Source: Labia minor
Lineage: Eukaryota > Arthropoda > Insecta > Dermaptera > Spongiphoridae
Length of the DNA stretch: 64,000 nucleotides
Direction: 5' to 3'
NCBI GenBank assembly: GCA_963082975.1
Contig: OY720344.1
Span: 248,001 to 312,000 of the forward strand
The first letter of the stretch is position 1. Each line of letters opens with the position of its first letter. Below the pieces are notes generated by a model. The model was not told where the DNA came from. It saw nothing but the letters and a program-made list of their open reading frames with translations, and made no database searches. Of the stretch, positions 36,201 to 51,200 are shown in pieces. The position numbers and the translations under genes were made by a program.

Positions 36201-39200
36201 GTATGTTATTATTTGAATGGCGATTCGGTGAATGGTTAATGGTTAATTAACGATCCATATAACATCATCGACTGGGCCGCTACCATAAGGAGTCTTCTCT
36301 TGCTCTGACTAGGGCCACCAGTATTTGCCATTAGTCTCGAAAAAATAATATTAAATTGTATATAAATTTAAAAATTAGAATATTTGAATTTGTTTAAATT
36401 TTAACACATGTAATCAATCATATGCATAAAGAATAAAAAATTTTGAAAATCAACTTGGTATTAAATTCAGAAAAAAAAATACTCATATATAGAATATATA
36501 AACTATTCGAATATAATTGAAACTCTTTCTCTCCCACAATTTTAAATTTGAAAAAATGAATCATTTTTTTTAACTTAAGTACCGAGCCGAAGCTCGGGGT
36601 CCCGGTACTTTAAACAAAACGAAAACTGTTCACAAAAGATATTAAAATTAGACGGTACAATGTGAATTAATTTTGAATCAACAATTGCCAGAGAGGTGAA
36701 ATAAAATGATAGGAAACTTATTGCTCGGGTATGACTAGATGGCGTTGTAATAGAATCAGCGCATCTTTCAAAGAAGCGTGCGTTCGCAACACTGCGTAAA
36801 CAAAATAGCTTTTAATGTATGTATAATTTTATTATTATAGAAATTATTAATTATTAAACTATATATATTAAAAACTATATTAAAAGAATAGGTAAACCAA
36901 GGGAAGATAAAACTAGACCTATATTGAAATCATTTTTAGCTCTGAGAATAAAAAATATTGTATTTCAAAATAAAAGTAAATTAAAATGTTTGCCAGAATA
37001 TATAACAGAGGACTTCCCAAAGGATGTTTTATTAATTAGAAAAAATCTCACACTAGATTTAATTAAAGCACGAAAAGAAGAAGGCAAATATGCTATCATA
37101 AAATATGACAAATTCATAATTAAAGAAAATAAAAGAGTATATAATGTAAGGAATTAAGATAAAATAATACAAATATAAAAAAAAAATTTAAAAAATAACG
37201 TACGAATATCAATCAATATAATCTTTCAAACATTTCTATACCATGTTTATAGAAGGCTTCAAAATAGGCTTCAGTTTCGAGCAAATTGTTTTCCCTGGAG
37301 CCTTTTTTTGAAATCAGCAAAGAGCCAGTAGTCATAGATAAGTAATTCATTTATATTATATTTAAAATTAAGGCATTCAAAATGGAATGGTACATTGAAT
37401 ATGAATAAACAAAGTAGCCTATTTAGGCCTATTCTATGATTTTTTAGTTATTTTCTCTTCTTCTTTTTTTATACGTGTATATAAATATTGAACAAAATCT
37501 CTATATAATATATTTTTATAAAGTCTAGACTCAAGACTAGACAATTCTTTTATTTTTAAGTGTGTGGGTGAGTGAGTGTGTGTGTGTAGCGAGGGTCTTT
37601 ATCCACTTGGAGGGGACGAGGATGCAATGAGAGAGAGAAGGGTGAAAAAAACTGAAAGAAAATCATTTGGCATGTATCATCAGTAGTAACACACACTAGA
37701 AACATACGTCGTAGTTATGGTAATGCCAATTACAGAGATGTTTCCATTACTTTTAATAATACAACTACTACAACTACTACATCAACCAGCAATTTCAAAT
37801 GCTAAATCATACGGTAATTTCTTTTTCTTCTTTTTTTTTAATATAAAATAAAATGATTGGATTAAAAATAATAATTGTAAATTCTTCTATGAATTGAATA
37901 AAAATCGTAAAGGATATTGGAGATTTATAATGAATTACATAAAATGAAATCACGTTCATTACACTTCTTATTATACATGTATAATTATATTTATTTAAAA
38001 ATAAATACTTTCTTATCCTATTTATTATACAAGATTAATAATACGTATTATCGCGTATTATATATATCATGATATTTACAAAAATAATATATCAATTCAA
38101 GATCAATTTAAAGATAAATAAAAATATAATAGAATATAATTATGTAAATAATTACCTAATAACACATTGAAATTAAAACTTAAATTATTTATTCTTTGAA
38201 AAGAAACTCTATTTTTAAATATTTAATATACTAGTATATACGTACAAAAATATATATACATATTATATGTAATAGTTAGTATAAATAATTTAATCTAAGA
38301 ATTAAATATATAAGTAATAAGAATATTTCTGTTATTATAATATTATTAATAATTGAATAATTATTATGAATTGAAATATATGTATGTATCGATTTCTTAT
38401 TCATATTAGTAAATAATAAAAATAACTTTCATAATTGAAATTTAAAAAAACAATTCATAATAAATTTCACTTAATTTACTAATTCAAAGATATATTAAAA
38501 TAAACATTATTTGTAGTTATTTTTATTTCATTCATGTTATCTATTTATTGAAAAGACAGTTCTATCACCTACTCCACCTAAACGACTTATGTGATTTGGG
38601 CCATTCTAATGCCATTGGATAGCCCTCGGGCTAATCTATTAATAGCGTGAAATTCATTGCAAAACAATAAATACTTTTGGAGAAAAGTGAAAAAATAATT
38701 TTTTCTTACTTTTTATTATTTTTGACGTCATTTGTGACGTCACATCCAGTGCCTCTTATATCTTATATTTTTCAATCTTTTGCGTTTGAGGGCTCTCACA
38801 CTGATCCGCTAATATATAATTAATTTACTGATTAAATTAAAATATATTTTAAATAAGAACACAAAAAGAAAGGAATGTTTTATGTAATATACGGATTGAA
38901 ACAAACTGGTTGAAAACCTTTTACTACATTCAACCAAATATTCTATACCACTCGGGGGTTACAGGGGGCGGAGCCCCCGTCTAGGTTTGAAGAGCGTCGA
39001 AGGCGATCTTGAGAGAGCAGCTAGTATTATATTATATTATATAAATATAATACTGATTAATTTAATGAATTTATAATTTACTTACTCATGATTTTGAATT
39101 ATTTTTTTATTTTTATTTTTTTTAATATTATAATAGTTCTTATCAAATCATGTGGTTTATTTATAAGATAATTAATATTATTAACAATATTTATATTTGA

Positions 39201-42200
39201 AAAATAGTTTAATTTTAATTGAAATTATATTTTTATCTTTTGATATTCAATTTAGCATGAAATGAGAATAAAATAATAATTATTTATCTCTCTCTCTCTC
39301 TCCCGCTCATATATTCTATATTAGAAAAAGATAAATTCTAATTATAAAATATTAATTTATCAAAATGTTAAATATTCAAAAAAATATACATAAATGATAT
39401 CTTATCTAAAAATATTTGAAAATTAAAATAACAAGTTTAGTTTATATAACATAATTTCATCTGTTAAATTTCCCTTTATTAAGCAAAATAAATTAACAAC
39501 TAAATTATAGCCTGTATATTTTTTAATCTTGAATATGGAATGTTTATAGGTATATTAGGAAAGAAAACTATTCATTACACAATTGAAGTAAATTTCATAA
39601 AAATTAATTTTATAATGTTATTTATGGTTCCAACTCTCTTGTTCTAATCGCTAAGAGTTACTTATGTAAATTGAACTGCATTTTATTCATTTTTATTTAT
39701 TCTTGTGACATAAACTTTTCCCATATATAATGGAAATATAATAGTATAATAATTTACGAGATGCTCCTAAGAATTGAAATAAATCAATTAACACCTAACA
39801 TATAAATATAAACTAAAATAGAATAACTCATTTCTTTTTAATCATGTAGCATGAAAATAATATCAATAACCGAAGCCATCTCTAACTTTTCATGCAGATG
39901 GAACTCTTCTGCACTTTCTTATACATATATGATGATATGTTGATATGTAATATATGAATCCATGTTTCATTTACTATTATAAAACGTCTCATAATCAGTG
40001 GAATCAGGTTTAAACTTTCATGAAATCTATTCAGTTCCATAAGTTATATACAAAAAATCGTGAAAAATTAAGTGTTGTCACTCAGCAATGATGAAACACC
40101 AAATTTTACATGTGGAGATTTTTACATTTCTCCACGAATCATGCATTTTCTTAACAGAAAAAAGTATTTTTAGAATGATGTCTGTCCGTCCATCCGTCCT
40201 TATAGATGTGTAAGGTAATGGCACCTATAGCGGACACATTAGAGCCCATTTTTCATCATTTTTGTACCTAGAATTGAAGTCACAATTGTGAATAGAGAAA
40301 CTAATGGTTTTATTTGAGATTCATTTATCATTCTTAAAGATAGTAATAATTACTTAACTATTTGCTAATCCCTCATATTAAATTTTTAATTTTAAAAAAA
40401 TTTTACATTTGCACCTAAGGCGGACAGTGAAAATTTTTACGGAACCTAAAGCGGACATTTGAAGAACCTAAAGCAAACATTAAGATAAACGTCAGTAAAT
40501 AAATCAAAAATTTAATTTTCAATATTTTATTATTAAATTAAATCAATTATAAAACAATAGAATATCAATTAAAAATCATTATTATAATAATTATTTCAGT
40601 TTTTCAAGTTCTGGCACTGAAAATAATTCCCTTCGCCTGCTGAAGCGGGTGGGTTTGGCCAAGTGGCCCAGAACATCATCCCACAAATAGAAGAGTTCGA
40701 CATCTCTGTCTGGCCACTTCCATAAACTGCCACTCCTTATCATGGCCTTAACTTTTATCCCGTCGGGCAATATTTCCGTAATGATTCCTGGAAATAATTG
40801 GCACGTGTAGAACCTGCCTACGTTTAGAACCTGAAACGGACATTAGTGGCAACTTAAGGTTCTGAATTGAATTTTTTTATAATTTTAAGATTAAACGCCA
40901 TCAAATGAATATTTCTCTAAGTTACATTTAATTTTATACGTACACAAACCTGAAGCGGACAGCAAGTGTCCGCTTCAGGAAAGCCATATAAATTTGGAAC
41001 CTAAAGCGAACACCACTTTAAATTTATCAACAACAAGTCACTCTGTCAATAACACTTTATAATTTGCTTCTTTATTCTATAAATGTCAGTTTAAACTAAT
41101 AATATAGATTTAAAAACATAATACGAACCAGTGGCGCAACCAGGATTTGATCCTGGGGGGGGTTTTGACTAGCCGCTCCACCTTCCTATGCCCCCCCCCC
41201 CCCGGGCTCTCTCAAAGACAAATTTTCATTAAGATTTTTTTTTATATTAAATATTTAAAAAAGTTTTGTAAATGAAACACTGATTTTACAAAATCTGGCA
41301 AAAAATTGAATTTTATATTTTATTTACTCGTATTCACACTGTTTTAGAAAGAAAATATTTTTTTCCAGCTATAAGTAAATTATATTAGCTTTCCTCATGA
41401 AATAAGAATAGCTTATACGATGATCGGAAAATTTTGAAAATTTTTGCTCCGAGATTTTTCGAGATTTTCACTTTTCAGACGGTTATGAATCCAAAACTGC
41501 AAAAAAAATGTTTTTGAACCGACTCGTTACCGAGATTACGTCTAAACAAAATGAGATTGTTGTTGTTGAAAATTTGATATTTAGATGTTTTTTTTGGGAA
41601 TGATGGGCGGGGATTGGATTGTTTTTGGACAAGATCGGACCATAAGTAAGGGTAGTTTAAAGATGTGTCAAAGAATATTTTATTGATTTTCTCAATAAAT
41701 ACCGATTTTTATGAGAATTATCATACTATCGTATTAAATTTATAGGGAATCGAATTTACTAAAAGTTTCATTATATTCATTTTTACCTAAACTTAATAAT
41801 AAAGGAGTTATTTATAAAAAACTATTAGGTTGTCCCATAAGTTTTTCCGCGTCACGCTATGAATGAATCTAACTGCCTATGTTTATATATATATAAACAT
41901 GCAGGCTTATCTCTTAGCCGTTTATGGCATCTTATTTAATCATCCCAGAGATTTTTCAGAGGACGTTTCGTTGGTGACAAAGTCTCTTTAAAAATTTTTC
42001 TACTATGGAGAGCCAAAAGAAGCATTTGCGGCAAAAGAGATTTGCACCGTTTACGGGAGTGGTGCTTCGACTATTAGGACCGTCCGCAATTGGTTTAAGA
42101 AATTTAGAGCTGGCCACCCAGCAACGACGGATATTATCAAGACTGTGCATGCTGTAAAACCACGATACAGTGTGCGCGAGATAGCGGGTGAAACTAACAT

Positions 42201-45200
42201 TCCCAAAACAACGGCACATAAGCATTTAATCAAAATGGGATATGCGAATCGATATGAAGCTTGGGTTCCACACCAATTGACGGAGACCGGCCTTATAAAG
42301 CGCGTCCCTACGTGCGATTTGCTTCTACAGCGACACAAAAGAAATCATTTCTTAAAGAGTCTTGTCACTGGAGACGAGACTTGGATTTTGTATCAAAATG
42401 TGGATCGAAAACGGATTTGATCTAAAGAAAATAGACCTTAAACTGTTGCGAAGTCTGGGCTTCATCCGAAGAAGGTTCTTTTGTGCAATTGATGGGACTG
42501 GAAGGGTGTACTGTACTACGAGCTCCTTCCTGAAGGTGATATGATCAATGCTGACAAATATTGCAATCAACTGAAATAACTAAAAACCGCCATAGTAGAA
42601 AAACGGTAAGAATTGGCGAACCGACGAGGTGTAGTATTCCATCACGGCCTCGCAAGGCCGCTTATTGCGTTGATCGTAAGGCAAAAATTATAACAGTTTG
42701 ATTGGGACGTTCTACCTCATCCTCCATACTCCCCATACCTTCCTCCATCCGATTATTACTTGTTCCTCTCCTTAAAAAACTCTCTCCATGGTAAATCTTT
42801 CAAATCCATAATCGAAATAAAAACGCACCTAAATGAATATTTTGAAAGTAAGCCTCAACTATTTTGGAAACAGGGCATAATGAGGCTTCCTGGGAGATGG
42901 AAGAAGGTTATAGATCAGAATGGTTCATACATAACATAATAAATCAACCTTAAACAACAAATATCGTGTATTCATTTATTATCAAAAAAAGCGAAGAAAC
43001 TTATGGGACACCCCAAGTACTTTAAGATTTCGAAAGCTTTTCGTCCGCCCGTAGTGGCAGGATATTTTGAAAGAAATCATGTAAAAATTCCTAAGAAAAA
43101 ATCCCTAAATGCAAATATCCCTATAAAAGAATAAATCCCTAAATAAAAAATTTCCCTAATTTTTTTTTTACTTATTTAATAATGAATAGCCGAAGAGACT
43201 TGAATGAGGTAGTTATACATCATGCTTGGTGTCATCACATCTGTTCCATCTGGTTTTTTAGAGTCCCATTATTCATGGTTTGCCTTCATTATGGTCAGAA
43301 GCTCATCATGCGAGTCGCTGAATCGTTTCCTTGGTGGATAAGGCTTCTTACCAGGAACATCACGACTGATTTCCAAAGAGATAAGGTTATGCTCAATATG
43401 GATTTGCTTAATCAGGTCCCATACTGATAACTTGTAACCTCCTAAGCGTGAACGAAGAGCATTGTTGTAACCTTCCAATGCATTGTTTGTTCGAGGTAAA
43501 CCCATCAAAGTGGCATGGTAGATGTTCCAATGTTCCAATGTCGAATTCGGGGTCATAAAAGCCAGCCAAAAATTGTTCACCTAGCCAAGTGCGCTCGAAG
43601 TAAGAAAAAAGATCACGAAGTTTTGCACTGTTGGTCGTCCAGCTAATGCTTGGTAGGCTACAATGACTTTTGATGGTGGTACCAAAACCAAAGCTGCAAG
43701 AGTTCGTAAATGAGTGGAGTTGTCAGGATTATCTATATCATTAAAGAGCTTCAAAACTTCTGGCATTGATTTGATGTTTCTATAAATGCATTGAGCAAAA
43801 TGAAAAAGACAACCTCTGATGATTGTAAATTTCACAAATTGCGTTATATATTCTCTGGTGAAATATACGGCGCAAATAGTGTATTTTGTATTTGGAATCA
43901 TTAAGCTATTAAACGTATGCTAATAAACGAAATTTGAGTAAATTCCCTTTATTTTACATACGAATTTGACACCCCTATTTTTTGGAAAAATCACGTGTCT
44001 GGGCCATATGCATGTATTTTTTGACCTATTTTTCCCTACTTTCGGTCCAGGCTCAATTACCTCCTTGGGAGGTCGTGTCTCAGGCAACTGGGTGCCATGC
44101 TAACCTTGTAATTAAATTTTCTTAATCACAATTAACATTAATACAAAAATGAAAAATTTTGTTTTTAGTGATTTTTTCTTTTATGGATTTTTTCAGTCAT
44201 GGATATTTTTATTTAGGGATTTTCGCTTTTAAGGATTTTTCTTTTTAGGGATATTTGGTTTTAGGGATTTTTGACTTTTATGGATTTTTTCCTTTAGGGA
44301 TTTTTACCCGTTTACATTTTGAAAAAATTAGTCTTCACTTCATAATTTTTATGAAATTTTTAGAATTTGAGTAATATTTTTATTTATTTTTTTTATATTT
44401 AAATAATAGTCAAATTGGAAAATTTCACAATCATCTAGTAATCTTATATTAAGTCTTTTGTTTTTTATGATTTAGGAGAAATAATAAAATAATTTTTTAT
44501 TTCTTATATTTAATTCTGTACGAAAAAATAAGCAATTTTTATTTTTGTTAAATTTTTTTTAAAATAAAATAAAATTACTTATTATACACTAAGTTATACT
44601 TTAAGAATGATTTTTTTTTTAAATAAAAAGAAGGATTATATTTTTTCTTTTCAATTTGTAATATAGTACATAATATACAACAATGTATATTTTTTTCTCT
44701 CCTGGGGGGGGTTTTAATCCCCAAAACCCCCCCCCTGGTTGCGCCACTGATACGAACATATAAAAGCTTAATTACAATGACGACTAACCTTAAAAATTTG
44801 CTAAGAATTCACAAAAAATATGTGGAAGATGAATATGAAATTTTTCGTTTCTCCATAAAATTGTCAATTTGTTCAGTGAAGCCAACTTGACCACTCCAAT
44901 ATGTTTTGGAAAGAGTAAATTATTCGAAATATTAGACGGAATGGAGAGAAATTTAAAATAACTTTTATTTTAAGTAAAAATTTTCCATTTGTGTCCGCTT
45001 TAAGTCCCTGTCCGCTATAGGTGCCACTACCTTACAGCTTGAACGGCTCAACGGATTTTGATGAAATTTGGTATATTTACTTAATGCATCAGTATGATGA
45101 ATTCATCAAGTTTTGGTGCAAATCCGGAAACCGGAAGTGGTAATATTAGCGATCGACGATAGGAAGGGAAGGGTTATTTTCACACCAAATTTCACATGAG

Positions 45201-48200
45201 GAGATTTTTTACATATCATCCCGAATCATTAACTTTGCATTGGTTTTATTCTCGAGAAAAATCATTTTTATTAGTTTTTTTCTTAATTTAAAATTATATG
45301 ACGTCATCCAGCAATTCATGACGTCACAGCCTGGTCTTACATATATATTATAAATAAAATAAAATTAAAAATATTTATGTTATATGCTTATCTGTTTAAC
45401 ATTAAAATTATTTGAAATTGTTTCTGTAGCTGGAAATTAATTTACTTCAAGCCGTCGGTCGGTTCGGACCTGGCCACAGGTCAACTTATTTTTTTTGAGA
45501 CAAAGTATACTTGCCGAATGCCATAGTTAAAATTTTAAGTGCGTGCTCGAGCACTTTATTCCATTTTTATCGTAAAATTTAATACAGATTCTTTGATCCA
45601 TTTTTTAAGAAAAAAAGTTAACAAAAACGTAACTAATTTTTTCAGTTGTCAAAAACAAACTACTGATCCAAAATGGTTGATGATGTCAACATAGAAGAAG
45701 CATATGTGTAACAAAAAAAAAAATTCGTTGATCAGATCTATACATCCCGCGAAAATTCAAAATTCACCTGTTCCTTTGAACAGACCTAGTATATAAAAGT
45801 GTTTCTATTTAAATTCACTTATAATATATTATTATCATATTATCATATTCAAAAATAATTTGACCAAATCAATCAAAAGCTAAAAACACAATCATTTACG
45901 AGGGCAGGTTAATATGCCCCTGACTTTTTGAATGAAACAGTTTTTTGGATAAAAAATTATTTTATTTTTCAATGTAGTCACCTTTGAGTTCTATATACTT
46001 CCTACAAAGTTTCTCCAATTTTTTTTATCACTTCCAAAAAATAAAATTTATCGATTATATCAAAATAGGTATTTGTTTGCGAAATAATTTCGTTAGAGTC
46101 CAATCACTTCCGCTGAGCCATTTCTTCATGTTTGGAAACAAGAAATAGTCACTCAGGACTTAATCCGGAGAATGAGGGAGCAATTCGTATCTCAATTCAT
46201 GGATTTTCATGGAAATTCACTTTTTTCAATTTTCTTCTCAAATCACGAGATAATATGCTATTAATGGATATCAAACAAAAACTGAAAGACCCAGCTAGTT
46301 CAAATTTAGACAGGGGTCAGCTGATAGTTACCTGCTGACAGGAGCAGTGTTACTATTTCATTTAATTGACGGGAAACTCAAAAATCACGGATATATTGAC
46401 CTGCCCTCGGATTATTGAAACTTCAATGAAAACGTTAAATTTTCGACACGGGATCTAAAAATTCTACGTTAATAAATATTAATTGAAATTTAATTTGATA
46501 ACCATAAAATCAGGCCAGTTCTTATCAATTTTGTCGCCCTGGGGTATCAACCAAATAGCTCCCTAAGGCCTAGGCAATAAAATATACTTGAATATGATTT
46601 TTTTATATTTCATTGCAATTATAAATGAAATTATTGTGTTAAATGATTTTCCCGATAATCTACATTTCCTTTTTTAGTTTAAGCATATATAAAAATTCCT
46701 CATCTCTACGATTGTGGAGTCTTATAGGTCACGGCGATTCTGGGCTGTAGCCCAAACAGCCCATAGGGTTAGTAAGTATGGCCCAGTATAAGATCGAGGC
46801 AAAAATTACATAGTTTTTATAGATTGGTCTATTACCGCAACCAATGAAAACCTTATATTTTACTGATTTTTTTTTTTTTTTTAGAATGGTTAACACCCAT
46901 CAAATGGCAACAGGTAAAGACATGGAGCACAACAAACAAGATAAACCCATCCTATCTTGATTTAAAGCCTGAAGATGAAGGTTTCATTCGTGTTTTTCAA
47001 ACCAAAAGAATAAGAGGGCAACTTCGATAAAATTATTTGTTTTTATTTTTATTTTATTGAGTGAAAAATAAAATAAATAAAAATTTATAATTGTTTTTTT
47101 TTTATAAACTAAACAGTATCTTCAATCAATCTCAAAGAAAAAAGGACAGTCAGACGAAAAGTGGATTTGTCATTTGAGCGATATTAGTTGCTGGTAAATA
47201 CATATTTGATTTTACAGGTTACTCTCTTGAATAATGAAATTTTATTACATCGAACTTTGTTCAAAAAGTAAAGAGAATTTTTGTTTTCAACTCTGAATCA
47301 AATAAATCTATAATATACTCGACTTCTTCACTGAGCCACGAGAAGTTCTATATAAACATGTAGTATTATATAAATATTTATAAATTATAAATTTCTACGA
47401 TTATTGAATAGATATAATTGAAATGATATAATACATATATAGCCTATGTTCAAATCTATATAATGTTTGATTTAGTTCATTTGACAATATTTATGACATA
47501 TCTCTATTTGAACATAGGCTATATAAGTTATTATATCAATATCTACATTATTAATAACTGCAGAAATTAATTTTTAAAAATTTGTTATGTACATGTCAAC
47601 GCCTCATAGATTCATTTTCAAAAGCGAATATTAAAATTAATAATTCTAGAAATTTCCATACAAAGAATGTTTATAATATCTTATCTTATCTTATCTTCTT
47701 ATACGAGTAAAAATTGTTTGTTTGTTTGTTTGTTTCATTGTTCTCAAAAACCGCTCTAACGATTTTTTTGAAATTCACAACAGAGATAGTATTTATAAAG
47801 AAAAATTGAGTTTTATTGACCACATCTCTGGAAAACTACATCTTTATTAGTTTTTATCTTCTAAATTTAAATGTATATATGTGACGTCACAACCACCGCC
47901 TGTGAGATATATACATATCTATTCTTAAAATAAAATTAAAAATATTTATATTATATTCATATATTTGATTTTTTTTTATTTCATTAATAGTTTTACATTT
48001 AAATTATTTGAAATTGTTTCACACAACGTTTAAAAGAAGATTTATCTTTATATTCGATTCGATATATAGTAGGAGAATTAAATGACGTTATCAATTTATT
48101 ATACTCCGGTAAATATTATAAAATATTATATACTAAATATTCAATTAGTATATATTAGATATTTAATCAGTAAATTAATTATATATATTATTATTGTAAA

Positions 48201-51200
48201 TGTTATATCTATCTATATTATATAATGTGTCGCTTCATACATTTTGAATTCACCCATAATATATCTTATATTCTTATATACTTACTTGAAAAAAATTTAA
48301 AAAGTTTTAAAAGTTTTTTTTTAATATTTTATGAATTCAAATCGTCAATTGAAAATGAAAATCCAATTATGAGATCAAAATTAAAATTATTTATTCATAT
48401 AATTTTGAATGTTTTCGTGTATTATAAATAAAAATAATACTTTATATAAAAAAAAAACTTTTTTAAAAAACCACGTTTTTAACGCACTAAAAAGAAGAAA
48501 ATAATTTTTCTGAAACCCCATAGGTACTGACATTACAAACAAGAGATATGATTTGAAGAAAATTTTCTATAACGTAAAACGTGGGGCGCAAATAATAATA
48601 AATTTTTTAAATGCAATATAATTTCTTTGATTAATTTATTTCAATATCCATGGATTTATATTTTAAGTTTTATATTTTTTACCAGACTTTTTGTAAAAGG
48701 GAATATTATTAGTAATCCAACAGAATACTTTTATTAATGTAAATTTTTTTTGGAAAATTAATTCCTTAATATTAAATAAACATCTTCAATTTACACTTTA
48801 GAAATTTTATTAACATAAATATTAAATATTTGCTAGAAGTTTTGCAGTAGCAAAATTTAGTTTTAGATTTCTTCAAGTTAAATTTCTTATATTATTTACC
48901 AGAATATTGTTAGGATGTCATTTTTTATCAGAATTTTTTAAAAGTGAATATTATTAGTAATCTAAAGGTAATCTTTTCATAAATTAAATTTACCTCTTTT
49001 AAAAATTTCGATAAGTTATAAGCTTTACTTTTTGAAGCTAATTAAAATATGAATTCATTTATCCTATTAATTTGTACCTAATAACATTTATTTATAAATT
49101 TTTATACGATACAGAATATTTTAGCCATAGTTGCGCCCCACGTTTTACGTTATAGAAAATTTTCTTCAAATCATATCTCTTGTTTGTAATGTCAGTACCT
49201 ATGGGGTTTCAGAAAAATTATTTTCTTCTTTTTAGTGCGTTAAAAACGTGGTTTTTTAAAAAAGTTTTTTTTTTATATAAAGTATTATTTTCTACTTTTT
49301 AGTCTTCATATATTGCAATCGATTTCACTTGACCTATACTACTTTTAAGTTTTTTGATTGACTTTAATAGTCATGAAATACTATTATCCTGAAAGTAATA
49401 AATTTAAATTGAATTATAAAGAGAAATTTTTAAATTTGTCATATTTTAATTCTTTATTGCCTAAAACTCATAAATTTAAATTTTGTTTTCTAAATTACAG
49501 TACAAAACATTAATATACCTTCTTTCAAATTTATTTACATTTTAAATATTATACATATTATATTATTCTTTTAACGGGTTTTTAACGGTTTTTTTCAAAT
49601 TTAAATATTTACACTTTTTGTTTTGATTTTCCCATACAAAATTATATTCATTAATTATGCTCTAATTAAACACTTGCAAGCTACGAATGTGTTATTTTAT
49701 TGTATTGTCATCCAGAATACATAACTCTGAAAAGTTTCAGAGCGATTGGATGACTGGAAGTGGTCGAAATTTCGATTGCAAGATTTGACCCGAACAGATA
49801 AATAAACAAACAAACAAACAAGAAAGCAAGCTAAGAAAAACGTGGTAAAATACACTCAGTTAGCAAGAGTGCTAATGATGACTTGGTGAGATGCAGAGAG
49901 CAAATGATAGCTGAAGGAAATTGAGGGTGGCGTTTAAGTCGAAAAAAGGTGTGTCGAAACAGGCAACCAATCAGAAGACCCGTTAAGTAAAAATAAGAAG
50001 AGGGGAGTTTGAACCTTTTTTCTACCTCCCTATTATATTTTTTCAATATTTTGATTTTATTAATTTTTTATCTCTCTTTGTAAAGACGAAATTATAACTT
50101 TAAAATGATTTTAAATGTAATCAATCAAAAGTCAGAAATTATAATTTAAAAAAATCAAAATTCTTCATAAAAAAAAAATGGCTTTTTATTTTTTCTAATA
50201 CATTTACCGTGTATATAATATATAGAGATTCTTTATTTCATTAGATTGAATATTATTTATTAGTAATTCATTTAATAAATATCTAATCGTTATTTGAAAT
50301 TTATTTAATTATTATTTTAGAATTTATGATGCTTAATCCAAATTTAATTCGCAGCATGGAACATACGATCAGGACTGTCATTTAGTTGGAGGGGAGCGAC
50401 CTGAACATTTTTTCAAACTTCTTATTTAAACGGATTTTAATATTTTGATTATTATTATTAATTAATGTATTATATTTGCATCCCGCCTCGTTTTTGTATT
50501 AGATATTGTATCAATATTTTTTATATTTAAAATATTTTAAAATTTTTTAATTAATTTCGAAAGAAAATTAAAAATATATTTATACAATTTTTGCTAGTAT
50601 AATAAAATAAGATCTAATGAAATATATTTATTTTTATCGTCAATTCACAATGTGTCATTTATTATATTATTAATTTGTGAAATGATTACAAATTTTATGT
50701 AAAATCCATTCTCTATTCGTTTAGATCAAAAATAATATATTTAATATTTAATATATTGAATATATTTAATACATACTAGAATCAACTCTTGAATATTTTT
50801 TTAAACAAGCGGACTATGGACATCTGTATTATTTATTTTTAATGTTTTGACAAAGTCCCTTTTGTTGTTTTCTTCTTTTGTATTATGTATTGAGAAAGGT
50901 AAGTTTTGGAAAGGGCCTTTTGTTGTATTATTATTGTTTCTCCTTTTTAAGTTAACAAAATACAAATATTCATTAATTATGCTCTAATTAATCACTTGCA
51001 AGCTACGAATGTGTTATTTTATTGTATTGTCATCCAGAATACATAACTCTGAAAAGTTTCAGAGCGATTGGATGACTGGAAGTGGTCGAAATTTCGATTG
51101 CAAGATTTGATCCGAACAGATAAACAAGAAAGCAAGCTAAGAAAAACGTGATAACAAATATATAGATATTCTTTGGATGACAAATTCCAATTTATATGAT